From: Nitrospirota bacterium
GTDB taxonomy: Bacteria > Nitrospirota > Thermodesulfovibrionia > Thermodesulfovibrionales > UBA6898
Length of the DNA stretch: 7,144 nt
Reading direction: 5' to 3'
NCBI GenBank assembly: GCA_029858145.1
Contig: JAOUFP010000141.1
Coordinates: forward strand, 1-7,144
Position numbers and translations under genes: made by a program
Notes under the pieces: model-generated
Databases searched by the model: none
What the model saw: the letters and a program-made list of their open reading frames with translations, nothing else
What the model was told of the DNA's origin: nothing
Part shown: one piece after another, positions 1-6,547 of the stretch
Position numbering within the stretch: position 1 is the stretch's first letter
How the letters are laid out: every line of letters begins with the position of its first letter

Positions 1-51
1 ATGGTAAAACCTCCTTTTCTTAAGTGTACTGTGATCAGAAGGTCAAATCAA
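1..51 (-). promoter_or_regulatory. Promoter and ribosome binding site of a gene leaving the left edge
   Basis: Read on the minus strand, AAAGGAGG (complement of 10-17) is followed 7 nt later by AT at positions 2-1. If the next base outside the window is G, this is a start codon with an almost ideal Shine-Dalgarno. Upstream, TTGATT (46-51) and TACACT (23-28) are separated by 17 nt, each matching the sigma-70 consensus hexamers at 4 of 6 positions. The predicted transcript would start only a few bases before the Shine-Dalgarno. The coding sequence itself is outside the window, so its product is unknown. Confidence 0.5.
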
Positions 52-89
52 AATAAAAAATGACGTGTCTGAAAAATTGCCTGAGTGCG

Positions 90-114
90 TGTCAATCGGT
101 ATAAGTATTTGACA
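90..114. repeat. Inverted repeat TGTCAA-N13-TTGACA, possible operator
   Basis: Two perfect 6-bp inverted arms, TGTCAA at 90-95 and TTGACA at 109-114, are separated by 13 bp. The site lies about 40 bp upstream of the -35 hexamer of the leftward gene, a position that suits an activator or operator site. Arms this short can arise by chance in AT-rich DNA, so the regulatory reading is inference. Confidence 0.25.
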
Positions 115-199
115 AAACAGACTATGAACTAGCCCCTTTAAACCGATCCAGGAGTAAAATAGCAAACTGGGCGAAAAATTATAGGAGGCAGGTCAACGT

Positions 200-433
200 T
201 CACTTTACTCTATCCAGAACTTGCAGCTCCATCGCAAGCATGAGCGCCTTTCGGTATTCCTCCTCAGCGTTCTTCCTGGCTTCGCCGTCTCCTTCATTTG
301 CCTTACGGCTAAAAACCCGTGATTTCTCAACAGTCGCAGCGACTTGTTCATTCATAACAGACAGAGCATCCTGTCTGGCAAGGATTCTATGCGTAATCCC
401 TGAAGAAATTCGGCTGCCGTCGTTTCTATGATG
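200..433 (-). pseudogene. Unrecognised protein remnant, 77-codon open frame
   Basis: The minus-strand frame is open from just after TAG (434-436) to TGA (200-202). The composition looks like real protein: charged, alanine-rich and helix-prone, ending EEEYRKALMLAMELQVLDRVK, a likely amphipathic or coiled-coil helix. The only ATG is at 355, giving 51 residues starting MNEQVAATVEK, but it has no Shine-Dalgarno, and equally protein-like residues continue upstream of it (ISSGITHRILARQDALSVM). That pattern suggests the C-terminal tail of a gene whose 5' part is lost, not a small intact gene. The family was not recognised. The plus-strand frame over the same bases (240-431) is rich in Ser, Phe and Arg, as expected of an antisense shadow. 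Confidence 0.35.
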
Positions 434-502
434 CTAAAGAAAGAGTTTTGGGATTCGATTCTTAACCTTCCCACTATACCCGGTCTGAGATATTGGATGT
501 AA

Positions 503-547
503 CAGTCAGAAAATGATAGATAATCAGAAAATGCCAGTCAGAAATTG
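503..547 (+). repeat. Three copies of a TCAGAAA-type repeat, possible activator sites
   Basis: The motif occurs as CAGTCAGAAAATG at 503-515, ATCAGAAAATG at 523-533 and CAGTCAGAAATTG at 535-547. The TCAGAAA cores start at 506, 524 and 538. The cluster lies about 100-150 bp upstream of the start expected from the sigma-54 element at 624-639, the usual distance for an enhancer bound by an NtrC-type activator. The copies are direct repeats and not dyads, which is atypical for such sites. The link to the regulator at 1920-3302 is inference. Confidence 0.3.
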
Positions 548-623
548 AATAGAATAAAATTTAAGTTTATTCCATCATTCAGTTTTTCTTTATTTAACAG
601 CAAGTTTCCATAATTCTAAGAGT

Positions 624-639
624 TGGCCTGCTTTGTGCT
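624..639 (+). promoter_or_regulatory. Candidate sigma-54 (-24/-12) promoter
   Basis: TTGGCCTGCTTTGTGCT holds GG at 625-626 and GC at 637-638 with exactly 10 nt between, the spacing sigma-54 requires. It matches TGGC at -24 and TGC followed by T at -12; the A and C after TGGC and one T before TGC differ from consensus. Transcription would begin near 650, leaving a leader of about 40 nt before the ATG at 691. A gene for a sigma-54 activator sits in the same block, which makes the element more credible. Confidence 0.5.
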
Positions 640-690
640 TATTAATTGAACATAATAAATCTGAACTTAAGTCTTTTGCTGAGATAGAAG

Positions 691-1872
691 ATGATGAAAA
701 ATGTACTAATAGTAGACGACGAAAAACCTTTTCTTCTGAGCCTGATGGGAGGGCTTGAAGCCTATGCAACAGACTTCAATGTCATCACGGCATTAAATGG
801 AAAGTATGCTGTAGACATTTTAAAAACTATGCACATAGACTTGGTATTGACTGATATAAAGATGCCTGAAATGGACGGCTTGGAATTGTTGTCCTATATG
901 AGCAAGGAATACCCTAACATCCCCGTTATTGTCATGACAGCCTTTGGTACAACAGAAATTGAAGACAATATCAGTGCCCTTGGAGCAGTCAAATATCTTG
1001 AAAAACCAATAAATTTAAGCCTGCTGATAGAAAAGATTCTGGAAGTATTGGAAAGTCAGCCGGGTGGAAGTATTCGCGGCATCACCCTTCCCGCTTTCTT
1101 GCAGTTGGTTGAAGCGGAAAAAAACACCTGCTGTCTTAAGATAACATCCCGAGGTAAAACAGGGTATATGTATTTTTTTAATGGAACACCGGTTGATGCA
1201 AAAACACAAAAATTGCATGGAAAGGAAGCAGCATATGACATAGTTTGCTGGGAAAATCCCACAATAGAGATCAAGCATTTCTCCTCGAAAAAAAAGAATA
1301 CGATAGGAACAAGCCTGACACACCTTTTAATGGAAGGATTCAGGATTAATGATGAAAAAAAGAAAACCTCGGAAGGAAAGGAGGAAGCAGGGAAAGACGA
1401 AGAGGAAGCGTTAGTATTCGATGAAGTTTCAATAACCGAACGCAGTGACGTTCAAAACCCAAAGGAGAATGATTTTATGTCGGCACAGGAAACATTGAAA
1501 GAATTGGCAACTATCGAAGGGTTTGCAGGGGCCGGGTGCTTTACTCCGACAGGAGAGACCCTGTCAATTTTCTCGACGGATATTGACAACATTAAAGAGA
1601 TCGGGATTCTCGCAAATAATGTTCTTATGAATGCGCAGAAAGCGTCCCTTGAAATGGGGACAGGGAGAGGCCAGTTGGTGCACATCCAAACCGAATCAGG
1701 CTGCCAGATTATTGTCCGTTGCCTCAATGAAGGTACCGATCCCCTGAAGTCGCAGCCGGGCAAGGCTCATATTCATCTTGTCCTTGTCCTGAAAAACGAT
1801 TCGAGTCTGGGAATGGCAAAAATGAAGGTGGCATCAGTTGCTGAAAAGCTTGCCTCGGATTTCAGAATGTAG
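691..1872 (+). CDS. Response regulator with receiver, DUF4388 and roadblock/LC7-like domains
   Basis: This 393-residue cytoplasmic protein has three parts. Residues 1-120 form a complete receiver: acidic pocket D9-D10-E11, phospho-acceptor D55 (LTDIKMPEMDG), T83 and K105 before P106. Residues about 126-222 match the DUF4388 pattern, with a GYMYFFNG strand like the family's usual YF-DG element and a C-terminal LTHLLMEGFR helix. A charged Lys/Glu linker (223-262) follows. Residues about 265-393 resemble a roadblock/LC7 (MglB-like) fold, with ETLKELATIEGFAGAG, a later LVLVLKNDSSLGMAKMKV strand-helix and a final helix. MglB-type roadblock proteins regulate Ras-like MglA GTPases, so the output is probably protein-protein; no DNA-binding or enzymatic domain is seen. 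The first of two consecutive ATGs is used. Upstream is only a weak purine run (GATAGAAG). It is convergent with the regulator at 1920 and may be expressed from the sigma-54 element at 624-639. The domain calls are from motif reading; the roadblock assignment is the least certain. Confidence 0.85.
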   Translation: MMKNVLIVDDEKPFLLSLMGGLEAYATDFNVITALNGKYAVDILKTMHIDLVLTDIKMPEMDGLELLSYMSKEYPNIPVIVMTAFGTTEIEDNISALGAVKYLEKPINLSLLIEKILEVLESQPGGSIRGITLPAFLQLVEAEKNTCCLKITSRGKTGYMYFFNGTPVDAKTQKLHGKEAAYDIVCWENPTIEIKHFSSKKKNTIGTSLTHLLMEGFRINDEKKKTSEGKEEAGKDEEEALVFDEVSITERSDVQNPKENDFMSAQETLKELATIEGFAGAGCFTPTGETLSIFSTDIDNIKEIGILANNVLMNAQKASLEMGTGRGQLVHIQTESGCQIIVRCLNEGTDPLKSQPGKAHIHLVLVLKNDSSLGMAKMKVASVAEKLASDFRM

Positions 1873-1898
1873 TGACGGCAAAGACGGCAGGTCAAGAC

Positions 1899-1934
1899 AG
1901 AGAGGGATAACAGAAACTGCTATCTCTCTCTTTT
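1899..1934 (+). terminator. Hairpin between convergent genes, likely terminator
   Basis: AGAGAGGGATA (1899-1909) pairs with TATCTCTCTCT (1921-1931) over 11 bp with one G-U pair and an 11-nt loop, followed by TTT. It begins 27 nt after the stop of the receiver-DUF4388 gene. Its right arm lies in the last codons of the minus-strand regulator (stop at 1920-1922). The stem is AT-moderate and the T tract is short, so termination may be incomplete. From the minus strand the hairpin has no T tail and would act only as a 3' end structure. Confidence 0.5.
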
Positions 1935-3302
1935 GTGCATTAATCCAAAGATCTTGATTTTCTTCTTCAGGGTATTGAGGGATATACCCAATACTTTTGC
2001 AGTTCTCGTGAAGTTGCCCCCGCACTTATTAAAAACAAAATTTATGTAATCCCTTTCTATTTCCCTAAGAGGTACGGGCTCTTCAGAGTAAACCGGTCCC
2101 CGAAAATCGATGTCGGGAGAAAAGACCTGCTTCTCATTCTTCTGCAAAAGCTCTGAAGGACGGGGATTGTTCTTGTGAAGAATCAGAGACCTTTCAATGA
2201 TATTTCGCAATTCCCTCACGTTTCCGGGCCAATCATATTTCATCAGCTTTTCAAGTTCATCGTCAGGCAGTACGACTGAACCAACATTTGAAATGTCCGA
2301 GATGAAATGAGTCGAGAGAACAGGTATATCATCGCGCCTTTCCCGAAGGGGCGGCATATGAATCCGCATAACGCCGATGCGATAGTAGAGGTCCTGTCGA
2401 AATGTCTCGTTTTTTATCGCGGTTTCGATATCTGTGTTTGTGGCCGTAATAATCCTTACATTGACCGGGATCGCAACTTCACCACCCAATCTCCGAATTC
2501 GCATATCATCCAGCACCCCGAGCAGCTTTGACTGGAGATTCAGCGGCATGGCTCCTATCTCATCCAAAAAAAGGGTGCCTCCCTCCGCCATTTCGAAGAT
2601 ACCTTTGCGCATTTTTAGGGCCCCGGTAAAAGCCCCTTTTTCACAGCCGAACAACTCAGCTTCAATAAGGTTTTCCGGTATCGCCGCGCAGTTGATACTT
2701 ACAAAAGGTGAGTTTTGATATGGGCCGCTGTAATGGATGAATCTAGCGCCTACATTTTTGCCTGTGCCGGTCTCACCGGTAATGAGCACGGGGACATCTA
2801 CCGAAGAAGCAATATTCATGAGTTCGCGCACCTGAGAAATACTTTCGGAGGCGCCTATAAAAACCGCGTCTGCGCTCTCTTTGGTGCTTTTATAGCTCTG
2901 GAACTGCTCGACACGCTCAAGGTCGAGTGTTCTTAGTGTCCTTTCTACCGCAAGTTGCAGTTCTTCCAGATCAAAGGGTTTGGAGATATAATCATATGCC
3001 CCGGCTTTAAGCGCGTTAACCGCACTGTCAAAGCTTGGATATGCTGAAATGAAAATAATTTTTGTCTGGTCATTTTGGGCGAGAATAGACGGGCACAAGG
3101 TATACCCTTCGCCATCGGGCAGCTTTTGATCCAGCAAAACAATATCTATTTTATGAGTCGTGCAGAGGGAAATACCTTTTTTGCAGTCATGGGCTGTAAA
3201 AACGGCTAATTCGTCGCTGGCGAGAAAAGTTTTGACTACTTCACAAAGAGTCCTGTCATCGTCGATGATTAAAAGGGCCTTTTGAGCTTTACGGTGCGTC
3301 AT
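1920..3302 (-). CDS. Sigma-54-dependent response regulator, NtrC family
   Basis: A 460-residue transcription activator with the full three-domain plan. The receiver (1-125) has D14-D15-D16, phospho-acceptor D58 (LLDQKLPDG), Ser86 at the usual Thr/Ser position and K108-P109. The AAA+ domain (about 147-380) has Walker A GETGTGK (176-182), the sigma-54-contacting GAFTGA loop (223-228), Walker B TLFLDE (D247, E248), and the FRQDLYYR and PPLRER segments. A Fis-type helix-turn-helix occupies about 411-455 (GGNFTRTAKVLGISLNTLKKK). It should bind enhancer DNA, hydrolyse ATP and open sigma-54 promoters when phosphorylated. The intact GAFTGA motif supports genuine sigma-54 dependence. The start codon overlaps the kinase gene by 14 nt with no good Shine-Dalgarno, implying translational coupling and a cognate pair. 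The exact target genes cannot be read; the plus-strand gene at 691 is a candidate. Confidence 0.95.
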   Translation of the reverse strand: MTHRKAQKALLIIDDDRTLCEVVKTFLASDELAVFTAHDCKKGISLCTTHKIDIVLLDQKLPDGEGYTLCPSILAQNDQTKIIFISAYPSFDSAVNALKAGAYDYISKPFDLEELQLAVERTLRTLDLERVEQFQSYKSTKESADAVFIGASESISQVRELMNIASSVDVPVLITGETGTGKNVGARFIHYSGPYQNSPFVSINCAAIPENLIEAELFGCEKGAFTGALKMRKGIFEMAEGGTLFLDEIGAMPLNLQSKLLGVLDDMRIRRLGGEVAIPVNVRIITATNTDIETAIKNETFRQDLYYRIGVMRIHMPPLRERRDDIPVLSTHFISDISNVGSVVLPDDELEKLMKYDWPGNVRELRNIIERSLILHKNNPRPSELLQKNEKQVFSPDIDFRGPVYSEEPVPLREIERDYINFVFNKCGGNFTRTAKVLGISLNTLKKKIKIFGLMHKRER

Positions 3303-4413
3303 GTATATATCGTGGAATAGAAATCGTCACCGTTGTCCCTATATTTTCGAGACTTGTGACATCCAGCAAACAGTTCATGCTTGCCAGCATTTTTTTTGAA
3401 ACAACCAGACCAAGGCCGGTCCCGGTAGATTTGGTAGTATAGAAGGCCCTGAAAAGGTTTTTCATTTCATTTTTGGGTATACCGCACCCGTTATCAATAA
3501 TGTCTATCTTTATACTACCAGGAAGTTTCCGGGCGGAAATCACTATTGAAGGGGCATTTCTCCCTTTTACAGCATCGGCTGCGTTTGTCAGGATGTTCAG
3601 CATAACCTGCTGGAGCGCTCGCGGGTCTACAAATCCCCAGACTTCGTCTGCAATATCAGCGATATCAAGCTCAAGTGGCAAACCTTCGCTTTCAAAATCG
3701 GTGGATACGAGCGAAACAACATTACGGAGGAAAGAAACAATATGGACCGGTCCAAGCCTGGGCTTCTCAAACAAGTTAAAGTTCTTAAGAGATTCCAGGA
3801 GATGTTCAATTCTGTTAACCTGGTCAGCCGCCCGGGTAAGGTATTCAAGGTTGGTCTGAAGGGAGAACTTCTCATAACTCCTCAGCAGGACATCAATAGT
3901 AATTCTGAGGGAATTCAGAGGGTTGCCGATCTCATGCCTTATCCCGGAAACGATATATCCCAAATGGTTCATCGTCTCAACAGCCATTGCGATGGATTCA
4001 AGTTTATTCCGTTCCGTAATATCCTGGACAAACACCCAGACATAATTTTTTGCAATAGAGTAGGCAGTATAGCCCAAAATTTTATCCCCGTGATTAATGG
4101 AATGTTTTATCGGAATAGAGGATTCAATCAAATCATCACAGTTGAAACCACATAAGCAGCAGAATGTCTCATAGCTGATTGGCTTGATGGAACTTTTGCC
4201 TATGTTAAATATTCTTTCTGCATGATTGTTCTTAAAAATAATAGCTTTTTTTGAAATATCAAGAACAATAATCCCAACATCTACGTTGGTTAGGATCTCC
4301 GAAAAGATACAAATTCCAGGACATGCCATTTTGCTGATCGGACATGTATTATCCTCATTTTTATGTCTGCAGATCGGAATCGCGTTTACCGGATTTTCCT
4401 GGTCTTTGTTCAT
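3289..4413 (-). CDS. Cytoplasmic PAS histidine kinase with N-terminal cysteine clusters
   Basis: This 374-residue sensor kinase lacks any transmembrane segment, so it senses an internal signal. The N-terminus carries C15, C24, C31 and C35 (C-X8-C-X6-C-X3-C). A PAS domain spans about 37-132, with a second cluster C85, C86, C88, C92 inside it. The dimerisation/phospho-acceptor helix has H160 in RHEIGNPLNSLR. The ATPase domain shows the N box (NILTNAADAV, N277), G1 (DIIDNGCGIP), an F box (FRAFYTTKS) and G2 (GTGLGL, 331-336), so it should be active. TAA lies in frame seven codons before the ATG at 4413, fixing this as the first possible start. Its 3' end overlaps the NtrC-type regulator gene by 14 nt, so the two almost certainly form one operon and one phosphorelay. 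The cysteines could bind metal or an iron-sulfur cluster, or act as a thiol switch; this is inference. Confidence 0.93.
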   Translation of the reverse strand: MNKDQENPVNAIPICRHKNEDNTCPISKMACPGICIFSEILTNVDVGIIVLDISKKAIIFKNNHAERIFNIGKSSIKPISYETFCCLCGFNCDDLIESSIPIKHSINHGDKILGYTAYSIAKNYVWVFVQDITERNKLESIAMAVETMNHLGYIVSGIRHEIGNPLNSLRITIDVLLRSYEKFSLQTNLEYLTRAADQVNRIEHLLESLKNFNLFEKPRLGPVHIVSFLRNVVSLVSTDFESEGLPLELDIADIADEVWGFVDPRALQQVMLNILTNAADAVKGRNAPSIVISARKLPGSIKIDIIDNGCGIPKNEMKNLFRAFYTTKSTGTGLGLVVSKKMLASMNCLLDVTSLENIGTTVTISIPRYIHDAP

Positions 4414-4454
4414 AACAGCTCTTGCCGAAGATTAAATAATTTTTATAATAATAA

Positions 4455-4463
4455 ATTATAACA
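4455..4463 (-). promoter_or_regulatory. Extended -10 promoter of the kinase/regulator operon
   Basis: On the minus strand TGTTATAAT (complement of 4455-4463) is a perfect extended -10 element, TGN plus TATAAT. No good -35 hexamer lies 17 nt upstream, which is usual for extended -10 promoters. Transcription would start near 4448, about 35 nt before the kinase ATG. The flanking DNA between 4430 and 4470 is very AT-rich. A second, weaker pair further upstream (TTGCTA, 17 nt, TATACC, roughly 4490-4520) could also serve. Confidence 0.45.
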
Positions 4464-4552
4464 TTTTATGAGATTGAACTGGTTATTTGGGGTATAATCA
4501 GGAAGTGTATATATAGCAAAAAGGCGGTGTATCCTTGAAGAAGGGTATAACT

Positions 4553-4608
4553 GACAATCTGGCGTGATGTAATGTTTTGAACGGTAATTGTTATTCAAGA
4601 CAATCTGG
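4553..4608 (+). repeat. Paired 10-bp direct repeat GACAATCTGG in the divergent intergenic region
   Basis: GACAATCTGG occurs exactly at 4553-4562 and at 4599-4608, 46 bp apart from start to start. Between them TTGAA (4577-4581) and TTCAA (4594-4598) form an inverted repeat with a 12-bp spacer. The whole sits between the divergent kinase and PhnD-like genes, where a regulator shared by both would bind. In the rest of 4414-4810 I see an AT-rich tract and promoter elements but no RNA gene or small coding sequence that I can support. Confidence 0.35.
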
Positions 4609-4773
4609 TCTAGGCGTAGTCCCCATATCTTTCAAAAATTCTCGAAGGCTAATTCATCAACAGTTATCTTCTAATCAGCGACTGATGACGTGTCATTCCC
4701 CCTTTCACATAAGGCACTTTCTTATGCAGGCCGAAATAAGCATTCAATAATACGTAAGATCAAGAATCTGTTA

Positions 4774-4803
4774 TTGTATTCTCAATTATGTTCACACTAT
4801 ACT
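4774..4803 (+). promoter_or_regulatory. Sigma-70-like promoter of the PhnD-like gene
   Basis: TTGTAT (4774-4779) and TATACT (4798-4803, 5 of 6 matches to consensus) are separated by 18 nt. Transcription from this pair would start around 4810, directly at the ATG at 4811. No Shine-Dalgarno precedes that ATG, which agrees with a leaderless transcript. Confidence 0.4.
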
Positions 4804-4810
4804 AAGTTCC

Positions 4811-5723
4811 ATGGAAAATATATTTATTATATTTTCCATATGTCTTTCCCTTTTGGCCGGTTGCAAGAGTAAAGAACCGGCTCCCCCCTCCCAAAAAACA
4901 GGCAGACAGCAGGGTGCTTGTGATCGGGTTCATTCCCGAGCAGAATATTTTCAGGCAGATGGAGAGATACAAACCCTTAGCAGATTACATTCGCAATAAG
5001 ACCGGATACAAAATCGAACTCGTCGTTCTCCCCCGGTACGGAAACATCATCGACAATTTCATCTCGAAGAACATGGACGGTGCGTTCTTCGGAAGTTTCA
5101 CATATACCCTTGCCCACGCAAAAATGGGCGTCGAGGTCATCGCAAGGCCTGAAAACCCCGAGGGCGTTTCCACATACCACGGACTCATTTTTGTCCGCAA
5201 GGACAGCGGCATCAGGACCGCGAAGGACATGAAGGGAAAAAGGTTTGCGTTTGTGGACAAGGCGATTACCGGCGACTACCTGCTTCCTCTCGATTACTTC
5301 TACGAGAATAACATCAAAGATTACAAGACTTATTTCCGTGAGACCTATTTTACGGGCACCCACGAGGACACAATTCATGACGTGCTCGAAGGAAAGGCAG
5401 ACGTTGGCGCGGCGAAAAACACCATCTATAACAAACTTGAAGCTGCCGACCCGCGAGTAAAAGAAAACCTCCTCATATTGAAAAGGTCACCTGAAGTCCC
5501 GGAAAACGCTCTTGCACTGAGAAAAGACATCGATGAGACTGTCAGAATGAAGCTGAAGGAGGTGCTCCTGGACATGAATAATCAACCAGAAGGGGAAGCC
5601 ATCCTGAAAAAATTCGGAGCGAGGCGTTTTATCGAGACTACCAATGACGATTATGAGCCCGTTGTCAGGTGCTGCGAACATATCCATCCCGATCTTGCAA
5701 CGTACGACTATATGAACGACTAA
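4811..5723 (+). pseudogene. PhnD-family substrate-binding lipoprotein, split by a +1 frameshift
   Basis: The first frame encodes a lipoprotein signal peptide, MENIFIIFSICLSLLAGC, with lipobox LAGC and C18 as lipidation site; its n-region lacks Lys/Arg, which is unusual. The body lies one frame later and is uninterrupted to TAA at 5721-5723. It reads VLVIGFIPEQ, PLADYIRNKTGYKIEL, a GAFFGSFTYTLAHA segment, RTAKDMKGKRFAFVD and GTHEDTIHDVLEGKADVGA. These are the features of PhnD-type (phosphate/phosphite/phosphonate) periplasmic binding proteins. Removing one C from the C6 tract at 4883-4888 joins the frames as CKSKEPAPPPKKQADSR, giving 303 residues, a normal family length. Without that change only the GTG at 4914 could start the body, and the product would lack export. 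No permease or ATPase gene is adjacent, so this is an orphan binding protein, possibly a sensor component for the divergent kinase operon. The actual ligand is unknown. The shift could be a sequencing error, phase variation or a recent mutation. Confidence 0.85.
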
Positions 5724-5737
5724 AACGGATCATTGCC

Positions 5738-5753
5738 GGAATAAAAATATTCC
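5738..5753 (+). terminator. Short hairpin after the PhnD-like gene
   Basis: GGAATA (5738-5743) and TATTCC (5748-5753) form a perfect 6-bp stem with an AAAA loop, 15 nt after the stop codon. No T tract follows, so this is a weak candidate terminator or a 3' end stabiliser. Confidence 0.2.
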
Positions 5754-5816
5754 CTCACGGCTGATATTATGCTCATTTCCTTCGGTTATCCGCCATAAAT
5801 TCATTTTTTAATAACT

Positions 5817-5871
5817 AAAGGAGTCAACTATTATGCATATCACCCCTTGCTTGATAAGTTGTTCTGCTTAA
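5817..5871 (+). other. Orphan Shine-Dalgarno and start codon, 12-codon frame
   Basis: AAAGGAG (5817-5823) lies 9 nt before ATG (5833), and an AT-rich stretch precedes it. The frame reads MHITPCLISCSA and stops at 5871. The ribosome binding site is better than that of any plus-strand gene here, yet the coding frame runs straight into antisense transposase sequence. It may be the 5' stub of a gene disrupted by the IS110 element, or chance. No function is proposed. Confidence 0.25.
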
Positions 5872-6547
5872 TAACATCGAGAAGATAACTCGAATCAGTT
5901 TATGGGCTGTTGCAAGGATCGCTTTTTGAACGGTAGTCCTTCCTCCGTTTGAAGTAGTAGACCCTGAAGATGTTATTTTGCCTGACTACGCACGTAGTCA
6001 TGAGATAGATAAGGTGTCTCAGATGCCTGTTGCCCCGCATCGATATTCTACTTGATCCCTCGAACTTACCGGACTGGTGAATCGACGGATTAAGCCCTGC
6101 AAAAGAGATCAGATGCTTATACGAAGGGAAGTCCTTATAGTTACCAACTTCAGCGAGAAATGCAGATGCCGTGGTATTGCCAATCCCTCCTATGGAAGTA
6201 ATGATCTCAATGTCTTCGATCATCAGCGCCTCACATGCCACAAGAAGGGCCTTGGCGATCTTTTCCCGCTTTTCGATAAGGTGTTCCAGCGTGGCGATCT
6301 TCTCGGGAATGAGAAGTTCCCTGGCAATACTATCACCCGTGACGGATCTCCGTGCAAACGTCACGAAGTCCTCTGCATAGAACGACGCTGTCTTTCGCCC
6401 GTCATAATGAGTCAGAGCCCGTTGAACTGCCTTGATGTCTGCAGCCCTGATCATGCGCCCCGAAGGAAACTGTTTAAGAAAGTCCCTCGTGGTCTCGGAA
6501 AAGACATTGCAGCGTGTTTCAAGCTCGGGGAAGGTGATCTGCCGCAT
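5824..6547 (-). pseudogene. IS110-family transposase remnant, C-terminal half
   Basis: The longest frame runs from ATG 6547 to TAA 5900 (215 codons). It carries the C-terminal Transposase_20 (IS116/IS110/IS902) domain: IITSIGGIGNTTASAFLAEVG (116-136), AGLNPSIHQSGKFEG (150-164, whose S159 matches the conserved catalytic serine), and RISMRGNRHLRHL. The N-terminal RuvC-like DEDD domain is absent, so it cannot be active. After FKRR (about residue 202) the tail leaves the family pattern, but other frames restore it: EGLPFKK in one, then AILATAHKLIRVIFSMLLSR in another, to TGA at 5824-5826. Two small losses explain this, one in an AGGAAGG run and one in the A5 tract at 5923-5927. The first few codons after 6547 belong to the fused ABC-transporter stub; recognisable transposase begins near 6540 (ITFPELE). 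The noncoding left end, where IS110 bridge RNAs are usually encoded, is missing. Confidence 0.88.

Noticed and set aside
240..431. Plus-strand 63-codon frame
   Set aside because: Its Ser/Phe/Arg-rich composition and lack of a ribosome binding site suggest the antisense shadow of the minus-strand frame at 200-433.
1..690. CRISPR array or riboswitch in the long left gap
   Set aside because: The only repeats are short and irregular (18 and 14 bp periods, three copies), with no spacer structure, and no conserved riboswitch core was recognised.
4712..4728. Sigma-54-like element AGGCACTTTCTTATGCA before the PhnD-like gene
   Set aside because: The gap between GG and GC is 11 nt, not the strictly required 10, and a sigma-70 pair lies closer to the gene.
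4690..4872. Plus-strand 60-codon frame upstream of the PhnD-like gene
   Set aside because: It overlaps the promoter and signal peptide of the PhnD-like gene in another frame and lacks a ribosome binding site or recognisable composition.
4893..4899. AAAAAAC slippery heptamer as a programmed -1 frameshift site
   Set aside because: The lipoprotein needs a +1 shift, and the heptamer is not in the required phase relative to the signal-peptide frame.
5724..5899. IS110 bridge RNA gene beside the transposase remnant
   Set aside because: In typical IS110 elements the bridge RNA comes from the left end upstream of the transposase, which is deleted here. The sequence after the remnant shows no structured RNA that I can support.
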